In this document: one piece after another, positions 31,013-40,635 of the stretch | Layout of the letters: the number at the start of each line of letters is the position of its first letter | Position numbering within the stretch: position 1 is the stretch's first letter | Assembly: GCA_021794575.1 (NCBI GenBank) | Contig: JAJYQO010000015.1 | Coordinates: 1-59,573, forward strand | Reading direction: 5' to 3' | DNA from: Pseudomonadota bacterium | Lineage (GTDB): Bacteria > Pseudomonadota > Gammaproteobacteria > Xanthomonadales > Rhodanobacteraceae | DNA length: 59,573 nucleotides | Notes under the pieces: model-generated | What the model was told of the DNA's origin: nothing | Seen by the model: only the letters and a program-made list of their open reading frames with translations | The model's database searches: none | Translations under genes and position numbers: made by a program

Positions 31013-32169
31013 GTGTGCCGGACTACCCGCACGTGCGCCTGCTGGCGCCGCGCCTGCCGCAGCATCCGTCGGTTTTCCGGCGCGCGCTGCAGGCCGATGC
31101 GCCATTGGCGCCGGGTACGGTGGCCGACGTGGTGGACGCGCAGGGGCGGTTCCTGGCACGCGGTTTCTGGAACGGCCACGCGCGTATCGGTTTGCGCGTG
31201 CTGACGCGCGACGCCGGCGAGGTCATCGACGCGGCCTGGATCGCCGCGCGCATCGACGCGGCCGTCGCATTGCGCCAGCAGCTCGGGCTCGATGTCCGCG
31301 ATGGTGCCGTGCGTCTGGTGCACGCTGAGGGCGATGCGCTGCCCGGCCTGGTGGTCGACCGCTATGTCGACCTGCTGGTGATCGAGTATTTCGCCGCCGG
31401 CATGTGGAAACTGCGCGGCGCCATCGAGAAGGCGCTGCAAGCGAGCCACCCAGGCGCCGCGCTGTACCACTTCGCCGAGGCGCACGTGCAGAAGCAGGAA
31501 AGCTTCGACTGCCGCGCGCCCGCGCCGCCGCCGCCGCGCTGTGTGCGTGAGCACGGGCTGACCTATTGCGTGCAGCCCGGCATCCGCCACAAGACCGGGT
31601 TTTTCATCGACCAGCGCGACAACCGGGCCCGGCTGGGCGCGTGGGCGCGCGGGCGCGTGCTTGATCTGTGTTGCAACAGCGGCGGCTTCGCGCTGAACGC
31701 GGCACGCGCCGGATGCGCCGAGGTCACCGGCGTGGATCTGGACCCCGACGTGCTGAAGCTGGCGCGCGCCAACGCCGAGGGCAATGGTTTGGGCATCGAG
31801 TTCGTCGCTGCGGACCTGTTTCCGTTTCTCGAACAGGCCCTTGCGCAAGGCCGGCGCTGGGACACGGTGGTGTTGGACCCGGCCAAGCTGACCCGCGACC
31901 CGGCGCGTCTTGAGCAGGCGCTGCGCACCTACGTGGCCATGAACGCACTGGCCATGCGCGTGCTGACGCCAGGCGGCATGCTGCTGAGTTGCTCGTGCAC
32001 CGGTCTGGTCGATGAGCCGGCGTTTCTGGAAGCGCTACGCCGCGCCGCCGCGCTGGCTGGCCGTGCGCTGCAGGTGCTGCACATAGGCGGCGCCGGCGCC
32101 GACCATCCGTGGCGCGTCGATGCGCAGGAGGGGCGCTATCTGAAAGCGGTCTTCACACGCGTCGCGTAA
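31009..32169 (+). CDS. rlmI: 23S rRNA (cytosine-C5) methyltransferase, RlmI-like
   Basis: The 386-residue protein has an N-terminal PUA-like domain (RLLAPRLPQHPSVFRRAL...GFWNGHARIGLRVL) and a C-terminal SAM-binding Rossmann fold with VLDLCCNSGGFALNAARAG, the acidic VTGVDLDPDVL strand, and the catalytic region LSCSCTG. RlmI methylates a cytosine of 23S rRNA; the wider family includes RlmK and uncharacterised members, so the exact site is inferred. The ATG overlaps the previous stop by four bases. Confidence 0.88.
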   Translation: MSVPDYPHVRLLAPRLPQHPSVFRRALQADAPLAPGTVADVVDAQGRFLARGFWNGHARIGLRVLTRDAGEVIDAAWIAARIDAAVALRQQLGLDVRDGAVRLVHAEGDALPGLVVDRYVDLLVIEYFAAGMWKLRGAIEKALQASHPGAALYHFAEAHVQKQESFDCRAPAPPPPRCVREHGLTYCVQPGIRHKTGFFIDQRDNRARLGAWARGRVLDLCCNSGGFALNAARAGCAEVTGVDLDPDVLKLARANAEGNGLGIEFVAADLFPFLEQALAQGRRWDTVVLDPAKLTRDPARLEQALRTYVAMNALAMRVLTPGGMLLSCSCTGLVDEPAFLEALRRAAALAGRALQVLHIGGAGADHPWRVDAQEGRYLKAVFTRVA

Positions 32170-32288
32170 GCTGCGGCAGCGGCTGCTCCGCTGTCGGCCC
32201 GCGGAACTCGTCGGCTGCGCCAGCTGTCGCATTAGTCTGTGCTGATATTCAAGCGCGGAACTCCGCGCCGATGCAAGGCAGGTGCGTA

Positions 32289-33083
32289 ATGGTGGATCTG
32301 ACCCCGCTGCAGGATGTGCTGGCCGTCGCGTCCGGCCTTGCCGTCGGTTTTTCGCTGGGCTTGATCGGCGGCGGCGGTTCGATCCTGGCGGTGCCGTTGT
32401 TGCTGTACGTGGTCGGCTACCCCGATCCGCACGTAGTCATCGGCACCACCGCGCTGGCGGTGTCGGTCAACGCCTACCTCAACCTGATTCCGCACGCGCG
32501 CGCCGGCAACGTGCGCTGGCGGCCTGGCATCATCTTTGCCATCGCCGGCGCCATCGCGGCGCTGCTGGGATCCTTGCTGGGCAAAGCAGTCAATGGCCAC
32601 AAGCTGCTGTTCCTGTTTGCCATCCTGATGCTGGCGGTGGCGTACCTGATGACGCGGCCGCGCGCCGAACGCAGCGGCGACGCCCGGCACCGCGGGGCGA
32701 GTGCCGAAACGCTGTGGTTGATCGGCGTCGGCGCCGCCGCCGGGTTGCTGTCGGGCTTCTTCGGCATCGGCGGCGGTTTCCTGATCGTGCCGGGGCTGAT
32801 GCTGGCTACCGGCATGCCGATCCTGGCCGCCATCGGTACTTCGTTGTTTTCGGTGGGCAGCTTCGGCATGACCACCGCGCTCAGCTATGCGTGGTCGGGC
32901 CTGCTGGACTGGCGCATCGCCATGTTGTACATCGCCGGGGGCGTGCTCGGCGGTTGGCTGGGCGCACGCCTGGCAACGCATCTCGGGCGCAGCAAGAAAG
33001 CGCTTAACTGGATCTTCGCGGTGATCGTGGCGCTGACCGCGATCTACATGCTGTACCGCAATCTCGCCGCATTCGGTTTGTAG
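32289..33083 (+). CDS. TauE/SafE-family membrane permease
   Basis: The 264-residue protein shows the two symmetrical halves of the family, each starting with a glycine-rich membrane segment (GFSLGLIGGGGSILAVPLLLY and AAAGLLSGFFGIGGGFLIVP), and about eight hydrophobic segments. The family moves sulfite, sulfonates or other small organic anions across the inner membrane; no substrate can be given. Start is ATG 32289, with GTG 32292 also possible. Confidence 0.9.
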   Translation: MVDLTPLQDVLAVASGLAVGFSLGLIGGGGSILAVPLLLYVVGYPDPHVVIGTTALAVSVNAYLNLIPHARAGNVRWRPGIIFAIAGAIAALLGSLLGKAVNGHKLLFLFAILMLAVAYLMTRPRAERSGDARHRGASAETLWLIGVGAAAGLLSGFFGIGGGFLIVPGLMLATGMPILAAIGTSLFSVGSFGMTTALSYAWSGLLDWRIAMLYIAGGVLGGWLGARLATHLGRSKKALNWIFAVIVALTAIYMLYRNLAAFGL

Positions 33084-33142
33084 ATGGCAACAGCGCGCAT
33101 CGATCCGGCACAATCGAGTCTGCGACCGGACACCGGAACCCG

Positions 33143-34024
33143 ATGAATCAGGAGCGCGCGCGCCGTGGCGCCTGGCTGGCGCTGGCTGCACTCAGCCTGA
33201 TCTGGAGCTACAACTGGATCGTGATGAAACAGGCCTTGGCCTATGCCGGGCCGTTCACGTTTTCGGCGTTGCGCTATGTCGGCGGCACGACGGTGTTGTT
33301 CGGGCTGCTGTTGGCGCGCCGCGAACCGCTCAAGCCACCGCCATTCTGGCCCACGCTGGGCATCGGCCTGACCCAAACCGCGGGTTTTCAGGCATTGGTG
33401 CAATGGGCACTGGTCAGCGGCGGCGCTGGCAAGACCGCGCTGCTGGCCTACACCATGCCGTTCTGGGCCATCGCGCTGGCCTGGCCGCTGCTGGGCACAC
33501 GGCCCGACGCACGGCAGCGGCGGGCTACCGCGCTGGCGGCCGCCGGCCTGCTGCTGGTGATTGCGCCTTGGCAGGGCCTCGGATCGTTGCCCAGCGTGCT
33601 GCTGGCACTGGCCGGCGGGCTCAGTTGGGCTGCGGGCACGGTGCTGGCCAAGCGCCTGTTCGTGCGCCATGCCGATGTCGGGCTGCTGCGTGTCAGCGCC
33701 TGGCAAATGCTGTATGGCACGCTGCTGCTGGTGCTGCTGGCGATCGTGATCCCGCAGCCGCCGGTGCAGTGGACACCGCCGTTCCTCGCTGCCATGGCCT
33801 ACAACGTGCTGCTGGCCTCGGGTCTGGGCTGGGCGATGTGGCTGCTGCTGGTGCAGCGGTTGCCGACACACGTGGCCAGTCTGACCAGCCTGGCCATTCC
33901 GCTGATGGGAGTGCTGTTGGCCTGGCTGATCCTGCACGAGCAGCCGGGGCCGTTCGAATGGGCCGGCATCGCGCTGATTGCCGCGGCATTGCTGAGCCTG
34001 CGCCGCGCGGCCGGCGCCGGCTGA
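33143..34024 (+). CDS. EamA/DMT-family transporter
   Basis: The 293-residue protein has ten hydrophobic segments in two EamA repeats, typical of the drug/metabolite exporters. The first repeat begins LALAALSLIWSYNWIVMKQAL and the second LLALAGGLSWAAGTVLAKRLF. Such proteins export amino acids or other metabolites; substrate unknown. It starts at ATG 33143 and has its own spacing from the neighbours. Confidence 0.88.
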   Translation: MNQERARRGAWLALAALSLIWSYNWIVMKQALAYAGPFTFSALRYVGGTTVLFGLLLARREPLKPPPFWPTLGIGLTQTAGFQALVQWALVSGGAGKTALLAYTMPFWAIALAWPLLGTRPDARQRRATALAAAGLLLVIAPWQGLGSLPSVLLALAGGLSWAAGTVLAKRLFVRHADVGLLRVSAWQMLYGTLLLVLLAIVIPQPPVQWTPPFLAAMAYNVLLASGLGWAMWLLLVQRLPTHVASLTSLAIPLMGVLLAWLILHEQPGPFEWAGIALIAAALLSLRRAAGAG

Positions 34025-34089
34025 GCGCGCGCCGCCGCTGTTAGCATCGCGCTGCGCCGTCCGGCGTGCGAGCTTTGGGCTGCCCGCGC

Positions 34090-35334
34090 ATGCTCAACCG
34101 ACTCTGGCTGGGATTTTTCGTCACCGCGGCGCTGGCGGCGCTGGTGCGCTGGGGTTTCGAAGGCGATGCGGCCGTGTTCGGCGCCATCGTCGACAGCCTG
34201 TTCGCGATGGCCAAGCTTTCGGTCGCGGTGATGGTGCTGCTGTTCGGCACCCTTACCCTGTGGCTGGGACTGCTGCGCATCGCCGAACGCGCCGGGCTGG
34301 TCGAATTGTTGGCGCGCGCCCTGGGACCACTATTCAAGCGGCTGATGCCGGAAGTGCCGGAGGGCCATCCGGCGATCGGGCTGATTACCCTGAACTTCGC
34401 CGCCAACGTACTCGGCCTCGACAATGCCGCCACGCCGATCGGCCTGCGCGCGATGCGCGAACTGCAGACGCTCAATCCCAGCGGCGACACCGCCAGCAAC
34501 GCGCAGATCCTATTCCTGGTGCTCAACGCCTCCTCGCTGACCCTGCTGCCGGTGAGCATCTTCATGTACCGCGCGCAGCAGGGCGCGCCCGACCCGACCC
34601 TGGTATTCCTGCCGATCCTGCTCGCCACCAGCGCGTCGACGCTGACCGGCCTGCTCAGCGTGGCCTGGATGCAGCGGCTGAAACTCTGGGACCCGGTGGC
34701 GCTGGCGTATCTCGGCGGCAGCGCGCTGCTGCTGGGCGGACTGCTGGCATTTCTCGCCACGCTTTCCGCAGCGGCGCTGGCGACGGCGTCGTCGCTGGTC
34801 GGCAATCTCGTGCTGTTCGGCGTGATCGTGGCTTTTCTCGTCGCCGGCGCGATCAAGCGCGTGCCGGTGTACGAGGCTTTTATCGACGGCGCCAGGGACG
34901 GCTTCGGCGTGGCGCGCGATCTGTTGCCGTACCTGGTGGCGATGCTGTGCGCCGTCGGCGTGCTGCGCGCCTCGGGAGCGCTGGGTTATGCGCTGGACGG
35001 CATCCGCTGGGCGGTGCACGGACTGGGCTTCGATGACGCCTTCGTGCCCGCCCTGCCGACCGCACTGGTGAAGCCCTTCTCGGGCAGCGCGGCGCGCGCG
35101 ATGTTGATCGAGACCATGCGCCACTACGGCGTCGACAGCTTTCCAGCGCTGACCGCCGCGACCATGCAGGGCAGCACCGAGACCACGTTCTACGTGGTCG
35201 CGGTGTACTACGGCGCGGTAGGGATCCGGCGTGTGCGCCATACCGTGGGCTGTGCTCTGCTGGCGGATCTGGCCGGCATCGTCGCCTCGATCGCGGTGTG
35301 CTACTGGTTCTTCGGCGCCGGTCCGCGCGGTTGA
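34090..35334 (+). CDS. SpmA-SpmB fusion, nucleoside-recognition-domain membrane protein
   Basis: The 414-residue protein joins two domains that are separate proteins (SpmA and SpmB) in Bacillus. The first half contains ITLNFAANVLGLDNAATPIG and LNASSLTLLPVSIFMYR; the second contains AFIDGARDGFGVARDLLPYLVAML and MQGSTETTFYVVAVYYGAVG. The fusion is common in non-sporulating gammaproteobacteria, where its role is unknown; a transport function is likely from its many membrane helices. Start is ATG 34090. Confidence 0.88.
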   Translation: MLNRLWLGFFVTAALAALVRWGFEGDAAVFGAIVDSLFAMAKLSVAVMVLLFGTLTLWLGLLRIAERAGLVELLARALGPLFKRLMPEVPEGHPAIGLITLNFAANVLGLDNAATPIGLRAMRELQTLNPSGDTASNAQILFLVLNASSLTLLPVSIFMYRAQQGAPDPTLVFLPILLATSASTLTGLLSVAWMQRLKLWDPVALAYLGGSALLLGGLLAFLATLSAAALATASSLVGNLVLFGVIVAFLVAGAIKRVPVYEAFIDGARDGFGVARDLLPYLVAMLCAVGVLRASGALGYALDGIRWAVHGLGFDDAFVPALPTALVKPFSGSAARAMLIETMRHYGVDSFPALTAATMQGSTETTFYVVAVYYGAVGIRRVRHTVGCALLADLAGIVASIAVCYWFFGAGPRG

Positions 35335-35341
35335 GCGGGGA

Positions 35342-36151
35342 TCAATGCAGCGTGCCGCGCTGCGTCAGCGCGGCGCGGATGGCGCGCAACTTGGCCTTGA
35401 TCGCGGCTTCGTCGCTGGCGCCGGTGCGCAGCAGCATGCGCTGTCCGATGGACAGCTCCTGCAGGCTGGGTTCGGCGTAGTTCCAGGTGCCATGCGGCCC
35501 CGGCACCAGGCTCGGCGGTGTGGCACGGTCGGGCGTGGCCAGCAGATCGTCGATGACCACGATCAGGCGGTCATTGAAATAGCCATTGCGGTAGCCCAGA
35601 TCGCGATAAGCCTTCTGGAACAACGGATAAAAGCGCACGTACCAGGCCACCAGTGCATGGGTGGGGACGGCCTCGATCACCTGCATGTACGGCGCGTAGC
35701 GCGTGGCGTTGGCAAAGGCGATGGTGGTGGCGCCGTCCGCGCTGCTGACCTCGAACGCCGACTTGGGCCGGTGCACCGGCATGATGCCGTCGCCCAGCGA
35801 CCGGTCCGGCAGCGCGTTGATGGTGGCCACGATGTGCTGGATCACCAGCCGCGGGCGCAGCAGCGTGCGCAACCCGGCGCCACCGGGCAACCGGGCCAGG
35901 GCATCGATGATCGCGGCGTCATCGCCGATGGCGGGCAACGGTGCTGCCGCGCTCGTACTGGTGCCGGCGGCGGCCGGCGCGATCGGGTAGTGCGTGGGCG
36001 TGATCGGTGCCGAGGCCGCCGTTGGCGCTGCCGCGTTGCCGGCGGCAGCCGATTGCTGCGCGCGCTGATGTGCGTAGTACACCCAGCCGCCGATCGCGAT
36101 CACCGCGATCGCGATGCCGACACCCCAAACCCAACCTTTGCCTTCGTTCAT
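35342..36151 (-). CDS. DUF3014 membrane-anchored protein
   Basis: The 269-residue protein has an N-terminal membrane helix (WVWGVGIAIAVIAIGGWVYY), a low-complexity Ala/Pro/Thr-rich linker, and a C-terminal globular domain (LLRPRLVIQHIVATINAL, LVAWYVRFYPLFQKAYRDLG, FNDRLIVVIDDLL) of the DUF3014 family. It is probably anchored in the inner membrane with the domain in the periplasm. Its function is unknown. It converges with the SpmA-SpmB gene. Confidence 0.85.
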   Translation of the reverse strand: MNEGKGWVWGVGIAIAVIAIGGWVYYAHQRAQQSAAAGNAAAPTAASAPITPTHYPIAPAAAGTSTSAAAPLPAIGDDAAIIDALARLPGGAGLRTLLRPRLVIQHIVATINALPDRSLGDGIMPVHRPKSAFEVSSADGATTIAFANATRYAPYMQVIEAVPTHALVAWYVRFYPLFQKAYRDLGYRNGYFNDRLIVVIDDLLATPDRATPPSLVPGPHGTWNYAEPSLQELSIGQRMLLRTGASDEAAIKAKLRAIRAALTQRGTLH

Positions 36152-36211
36152 GATGCGCTCCGGTGGCTACCGCAGCTTGGAGCCGGCACGCCACGTCAAG
36201 TTCCGCCGCAT

Positions 36212-36412
36212 TCAGCGCAGTGCTGGCCCGCGCAATACGCGCGCCGGCAGCATGAACAACGCGGCCAGGAAAGCCAGCACGCCGCCCACCGCGATGCCGA
36301 CGATGCGAAATGGCAGCAGCAGAATCCACACCAGCGGATACAGTAGCAGCGCCAGTAGCGCCAACGGCCAGCACAGTACCAGCAGGACCAGCCACAGCAG
36401 AAAAGCGAACAT
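36212..36412 (-). CDS. small hydrophobic membrane protein
   Basis: The product (66 residues from MFAFLLWLVLLV) is nearly all hydrophobic, with two membrane helices and a short basic end. An upstream start at 36442 would add ten polar residues. The start at 36412 has GAGGA upstream. No family assigned. It lies between the DUF3014 gene and the decarboxylase on the same strand. Confidence 0.6.
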   Translation of the reverse strand: MFAFLLWLVLLVLCWPLALLALLLYPLVWILLLPFRIVGIAVGGVLAFLAALFMLPARVLRGPALR

Positions 36413-36488
36413 GGTGCGCCGTCCTCGGATGCGGAGCATCATCCTCGCGCGTTCGCGCCGTCATTGCGAGCCCCGCACATGCATCGGT

Positions 36489-38432
36489 TCAGTTGCACGA
36501 GGCCGCCGCTGCGGGTCTTTCGGTACCGGGCGCGCGCAGTTGCGCGCCGAGATACTCGAAGTAGCGGTCGATGTAGCGGATGCCGTTCTCATCATCGACC
36601 AGAAACGGATTCATCAGTGTGTGCCGCAGGATCAGCAGGCGGTCGGATTCGGCGTCGCCCGCCCGCAGGCTGTCGGCATCGATATGCAGCGTCGCCAGCA
36701 CGCGCAGCAGCTCGTCGCGACCAAGCAGGTCGGCACGCAAGGTGGTGCTGGAGGTGAAGAACGCGTGCGCTTGCACAGTGCTGTCGCGGCCCATGCGCAG
36801 AGGCGTCAGCAGCGCGCGCAGCCACCGGTTGGCGTGTCCCAGGTCGCGGTTGCCGACCGGGTTCAGCGCCAGACACACCAGGTTGCTGTCCGGCGGGTAC
36901 GGAATGCAGACATGGGCTAGATCGGCCACCTCGACGGCAAAGCGCCGCGCACGGTCGACAAAGGCTTCGCTGGCCAAGATCGTCTGCCGCACCAGACGGC
37001 CGAAGTGCGCGTGATCCAGCGGCATGACGCGGTGGGTTACGTGGGCCGCCGCCGCCGCCGCGCCCGGCTTAGAGCCCTCGGGAATGTAGCGGCCCAGCTG
37101 GCGGAAGCGCGCGAAGTAATCGTCATTGCAGTTGTCGTTGAACACATAATCGGCGGACTCGGCCAGCAACGACATGCTGCGCTGGTCGCGGCACACGAAG
37201 GCGCCCACGCCGTAGGCAAGATAGCCCAGCTTGTGCGGATCGACGGTGACCGAATCGACCTCGCCCAGCGCCGCAAATGCGGCATAGCTGTCGGCGCTTG
37301 GAAACCCGCCGAATTCAGCGGCGACTTCCGCCAATGTACGCAGCCGACCCGTCGGATCGCGGAACAGCGTGGCCAGGTAACCGCCCCATGCGGCATCGAC
37401 GTGGATGGCGAAGCCGGCGCCACGCGCCGCCGCCTGCTCGCGCAGCGCCAGCAGCTCGTGCACCGGGTCGAGCGTGCCGAACTCGGTGCTGCCCAGCACC
37501 GCCACCGCAAGTAGCGGGCTGCTGCCGCGGCGTTCCAGCGCGGCCAGCTCCTGCGCGCAGGCACGCATGTCCAGGCGCATGCCCCGGGTGGGCAACAGGC
37601 GCAGCTGATCGCGGCCCAGGCCCAGCATCTTCATGCCCTTGCTCCACGAGTAGTGCGCGGTCACCGGGGCCAGCACGGGTGCCGGCTCGAGCATGGCGTG
37701 GCGCGCGAAGAAGCGCGCTTCCCCAAGCTGCTCGACACGCGCCGCGTCCAGCTTGCGCTGCCACTCGACGCGTGTCGACTGATCCAGCGCATCCAGCCAG
37801 CGCTGCCAGTCCTGCAGCAGTGCGATCGACTGTGCCGGTGTCATGCGGTAGGCGGCGCGGTCGTCCTCGGGCAGGGTTAGGCCGGGCGGGGCAATGCCGC
37901 GCAGCGCTACGGGAAAGCACTTCAGCGCACGCGCCAGCCGCAGCGCCTGCAGATTGGCCAGCGTGCCTCCCGAGGTCAGGTGCCCGAACGCGCAGTACGG
38001 CTGCGCCGGGTCATGCGGGAAACCCAGCATGCGCGCCAGCTGCAGGCCGACCCGGATTTCCAGATCGATGGTGACCGGTGCGGCTTCGCTGCTGACGTTG
38101 TTGGGGTTGTAGGGCAGCGCCAGCATCTGCGCCGCGATGCCCGGCAGCAACAAATCGGAAACCATGTGGCCCATGTAGCGCGGACTGTGGAAGGGCACTG
38201 AACGCTTCAGCGCCGCCGACAGCGCGTGCAGTTCCTGGCGCATGTGCGCCTCGAACGCCTGGAAGGCAGGCTGCTGCGCGGCGCGCGTGGGAATGGCCGG
38301 AGGATCCTCCGGATGCACATTGCGGCGCCAGTACACGTGGTCGCGCAGAAACTCGACCAGCAGCTTTTCCAGCAACGCATCGTTCTCGCCATACGGGCCG
38401 AGGAACGCGGGATACAGGTAAGGATCGGTCAT
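36489..38432 (-). CDS. PLP-dependent amino acid decarboxylase (group II)
   Basis: The 647-residue enzyme belongs to the pyridoxal-dependent decarboxylase family that includes glutamate, tyrosine, DOPA and diaminobutyrate decarboxylases. The PLP lysine is in SVTVDPHKLGYLAYG, the Asp that holds the pyridine ring is in FAIHVDAAWGGYLA, and the substrate-side region is PRYMGHMVSDLLLPG. It starts MTDPYLYPAFLGPYGEND at ATG 38432. The substrate cannot be read from the sequence. It is longer than most bacterial glutamate decarboxylases. Confidence 0.85.
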   Translation of the reverse strand: MTDPYLYPAFLGPYGENDALLEKLLVEFLRDHVYWRRNVHPEDPPAIPTRAAQQPAFQAFEAHMRQELHALSAALKRSVPFHSPRYMGHMVSDLLLPGIAAQMLALPYNPNNVSSEAAPVTIDLEIRVGLQLARMLGFPHDPAQPYCAFGHLTSGGTLANLQALRLARALKCFPVALRGIAPPGLTLPEDDRAAYRMTPAQSIALLQDWQRWLDALDQSTRVEWQRKLDAARVEQLGEARFFARHAMLEPAPVLAPVTAHYSWSKGMKMLGLGRDQLRLLPTRGMRLDMRACAQELAALERRGSSPLLAVAVLGSTEFGTLDPVHELLALREQAAARGAGFAIHVDAAWGGYLATLFRDPTGRLRTLAEVAAEFGGFPSADSYAAFAALGEVDSVTVDPHKLGYLAYGVGAFVCRDQRSMSLLAESADYVFNDNCNDDYFARFRQLGRYIPEGSKPGAAAAAAHVTHRVMPLDHAHFGRLVRQTILASEAFVDRARRFAVEVADLAHVCIPYPPDSNLVCLALNPVGNRDLGHANRWLRALLTPLRMGRDSTVQAHAFFTSSTTLRADLLGRDELLRVLATLHIDADSLRAGDAESDRLLILRHTLMNPFLVDDENGIRYIDRYFEYLGAQLRAPGTERPAAAASCN

Positions 38433-38569
38433 CGCGCGATACCGGGATCGAGGCCGCATGGTCTTGCGCCGATGTGACGCAGCTGCGCCCTCGCGGACCC
38501 GCATTCTGGCGGCGCGTCAGGACGCCCGACTTGATCCGGGTCAATCGCCGCCCTCGCAACGATGGCCGC

Positions 38570-39436
38570 TCAGGGCGCGCGGCGCGGCGCGACCGTCGCC
38601 ACCCGGTTGCCGACACCGCGCGGCTGCGTGCGGCGCCCGCGCGGACCCGCCGAGAGATGCATCCAGATGCGCAGCGCCAGCAGCGCGGCGATGGCCTCGA
38701 TCACCGCCGCCGGTACCCAGGTGATCAGACCGCCGTACTGCTGGTCGGTCATCACATTGATATCGAAGGCGCGGCCGCAGATCGAGAAGATCGGGTACAG
38801 GTCGGTTTTGCTGAAGGTGATGATGGCGCCGACCAGGATCTGCGGGGTCATGCTCAGTGCCGGCGACAGCACGCGCAGGCCCGGCGCCATGCGCGCCGGC
38901 GGGCGCGGCCGGTGGTCCAGCACCAGACCCCAGTAGATCAAGCCGCTGGCCAGCATCGACACGTTCATCAGCCAGTACAGCCGCCAGTCCAGCATGGCCA
39001 GCGTCATCATGCGCGGGATCAGCCACACCAGCACCACCGCCACGAATGTCACCGTGGCCAGCAGCGGGTTGAACAGCAGCGTGGCCAGGACGCGCCAGGC
39101 GATGCTGCGCGCGAGCGGGCGCAGCATGCGGCTGCGCGCGCGCAGCGGCAGCGCCGCGCGCCACACCGGCAGCGGGTAGGCCAGCATGATCAGCAGCGGT
39201 GCCAGGTGGTGCATCAGCACCTGCTGGATGCGATCGACGAAGAACTGGTGCAGCGCATAGAAATCGAAATAGGTCAGCAGCGCGAAATAGCTCAGCGCCA
39301 TGCCGGTCCAGAAATACGCCTGGCGCGCGCGCGGCACGCGCCGCCTGCGCGCGCCGCGCAGGTACAACAGCGCCGCCAGCAGCCAGGCCGCCAGCAGCGT
39401 GGGCGAGAACTCGTAGGGGATCAGCCAATGCAGCAT
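38570..39436 (-). CDS. CtaG/caa3-type cytochrome c oxidase assembly protein
   Basis: The 288-residue protein has about seven membrane helices and the family segments FFVDRIQQVLMHHLAPLLIM and LMNVSMLASGLIYWGLVLD with conserved His residues that may bind copper. It starts MLHWLIPYEFSPTLLAAWLL. The family helps assemble the CuB site of heme-copper oxidases. No oxidase genes are seen in the window, so its partner is elsewhere. The C-terminus is Arg-rich. Confidence 0.85.
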   Translation of the reverse strand: MLHWLIPYEFSPTLLAAWLLAALLYLRGARRRRVPRARQAYFWTGMALSYFALLTYFDFYALHQFFVDRIQQVLMHHLAPLLIMLAYPLPVWRAALPLRARSRMLRPLARSIAWRVLATLLFNPLLATVTFVAVVLVWLIPRMMTLAMLDWRLYWLMNVSMLASGLIYWGLVLDHRPRPPARMAPGLRVLSPALSMTPQILVGAIITFSKTDLYPIFSICGRAFDINVMTDQQYGGLITWVPAAVIEAIAALLALRIWMHLSAGPRGRRTQPRGVGNRVATVAPRRAP

Positions 39437-39506
39437 GTGGATTCCGCGAAGTCCGCGCGCACCGCGTCAGGATAGTGCCCGCGCGGCGCAGGCGGATGCG
39501 CCGCGT

Positions 39507-40481
39507 CTAGGTCGTGCCGCAACGCGCGCAGAAGGCGATGGCATCGAGATCCACGTTGCCGCCGGAGAGGATCAGCCCCACGCTGCGGCCGGCGAAACGC
39601 GCCGGTTGCTGCAGCACTGCTGCCAGCACGGTGGCGCCGGAAGGTTCGACGGTCTGTTTGAGGTGCTGCCAGAGCAGGCGCATGGCGGCTTGGGTTTCGG
39701 CGTCGCTGACCGTGATCGCCGCAGCGCGCGCCGCGAGCAGGATCTCGAAATTGGGCGCGCCGATGCCTGCACGCAGACCGTCGCAGATGGTCTGCGGCGT
39801 GAACACGGTGACGCGCGCTGCGCCGCGCAGCGACCGCGCGGTGTCGTCGGCGCCGGTCGGCTCGGCCAGAATCAGTTCGCAGCGCGGTGCGCGCGCGGCC
39901 AGCGTCAATGCGCTGCCGGCGGCCAGGCCGCCGCCGCCCACCGGCACGATAAGCGCATCCAGATCGGGTGTGGCGTGCAGCAGCTCCAGCGCGGCGGTGC
40001 CCTGACCGGCGATCACTTGCGGGTTTTCGTAAGGGTGGATCAGCGTTGCGCCGAGCTCGGCCTGCAGGCGCAGGCAGGCGTCCTCGCGTGCGGCCAGGGT
40101 GGGTGCGCAGCGGTGCACGGTGGCGCCGGCCTGCGCGATCAGCTCGAGCTTGGCGCGTACGGCGCCCTCCGGCACCACCACGTGTGCGGGAATGCCGCGA
40201 CCGGCCGCGGCCAGCGCCAGCGCGGCACCGTGGTTGCCCGAGGAATGCGTGAGCACGCCGCGCGCGGCAATGGCATCGGGCAGCGCCCGTACCGCGTTGC
40301 AGGCGCCGCGGAACTTGAACGCGCCGCCGCGTTGCAAATGTTCGGCCTTGAAGTACAGGCGCGCACCGGTCCGCGCATCCAGGGATTCATCGTGCAGCAC
40401 GGGCGTCAGTCGTGCGTGCGGCGCGATACGCGCGGCCGCAGCCAGCACGGCATCGAAATCGGGCAGGGTCTGGGGTTTCAT
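39507..40481 (-). CDS. threonine dehydratase / serine racemase-like PLP enzyme
   Basis: The 324-residue fold-type II PLP enzyme has LYFKAEHLQRGGAFKFRGA with the PLP lysine, SSGNHGAALALAA which binds the phosphate side, and VPVGGGGLAAG, the glycine loop. It lacks the C-terminal ACT regulatory domain, so it is of the catabolic dehydratase or racemase type. It ends at ILSGGNVDLDAIAFCARCGTT. It could deaminate threonine or serine or interconvert D/L-serine; choice is not possible here. Confidence 0.88.
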   Translation of the reverse strand: MKPQTLPDFDAVLAAAARIAPHARLTPVLHDESLDARTGARLYFKAEHLQRGGAFKFRGACNAVRALPDAIAARGVLTHSSGNHGAALALAAAGRGIPAHVVVPEGAVRAKLELIAQAGATVHRCAPTLAAREDACLRLQAELGATLIHPYENPQVIAGQGTAALELLHATPDLDALIVPVGGGGLAAGSALTLAARAPRCELILAEPTGADDTARSLRGAARVTVFTPQTICDGLRAGIGAPNFEILLAARAAAITVSDAETQAAMRLLWQHLKQTVEPSGATVLAAVLQQPARFAGRSVGLILSGGNVDLDAIAFCARCGTT

Positions 40482-40635
40482 CGGGGTTTCTGCGGCATCG
40501 TGCGCATGATGCCGCAATGGGCGTGGCGGCGGCACGCATCCTGCGGCTGAACCGCGGGCACGTTTTAACGGCCGCGTCACTGCGCTGCGCATGCGAGCGG
40601 CTACCCTTGCGCATCGTTTCGTTCCGGATCACGCC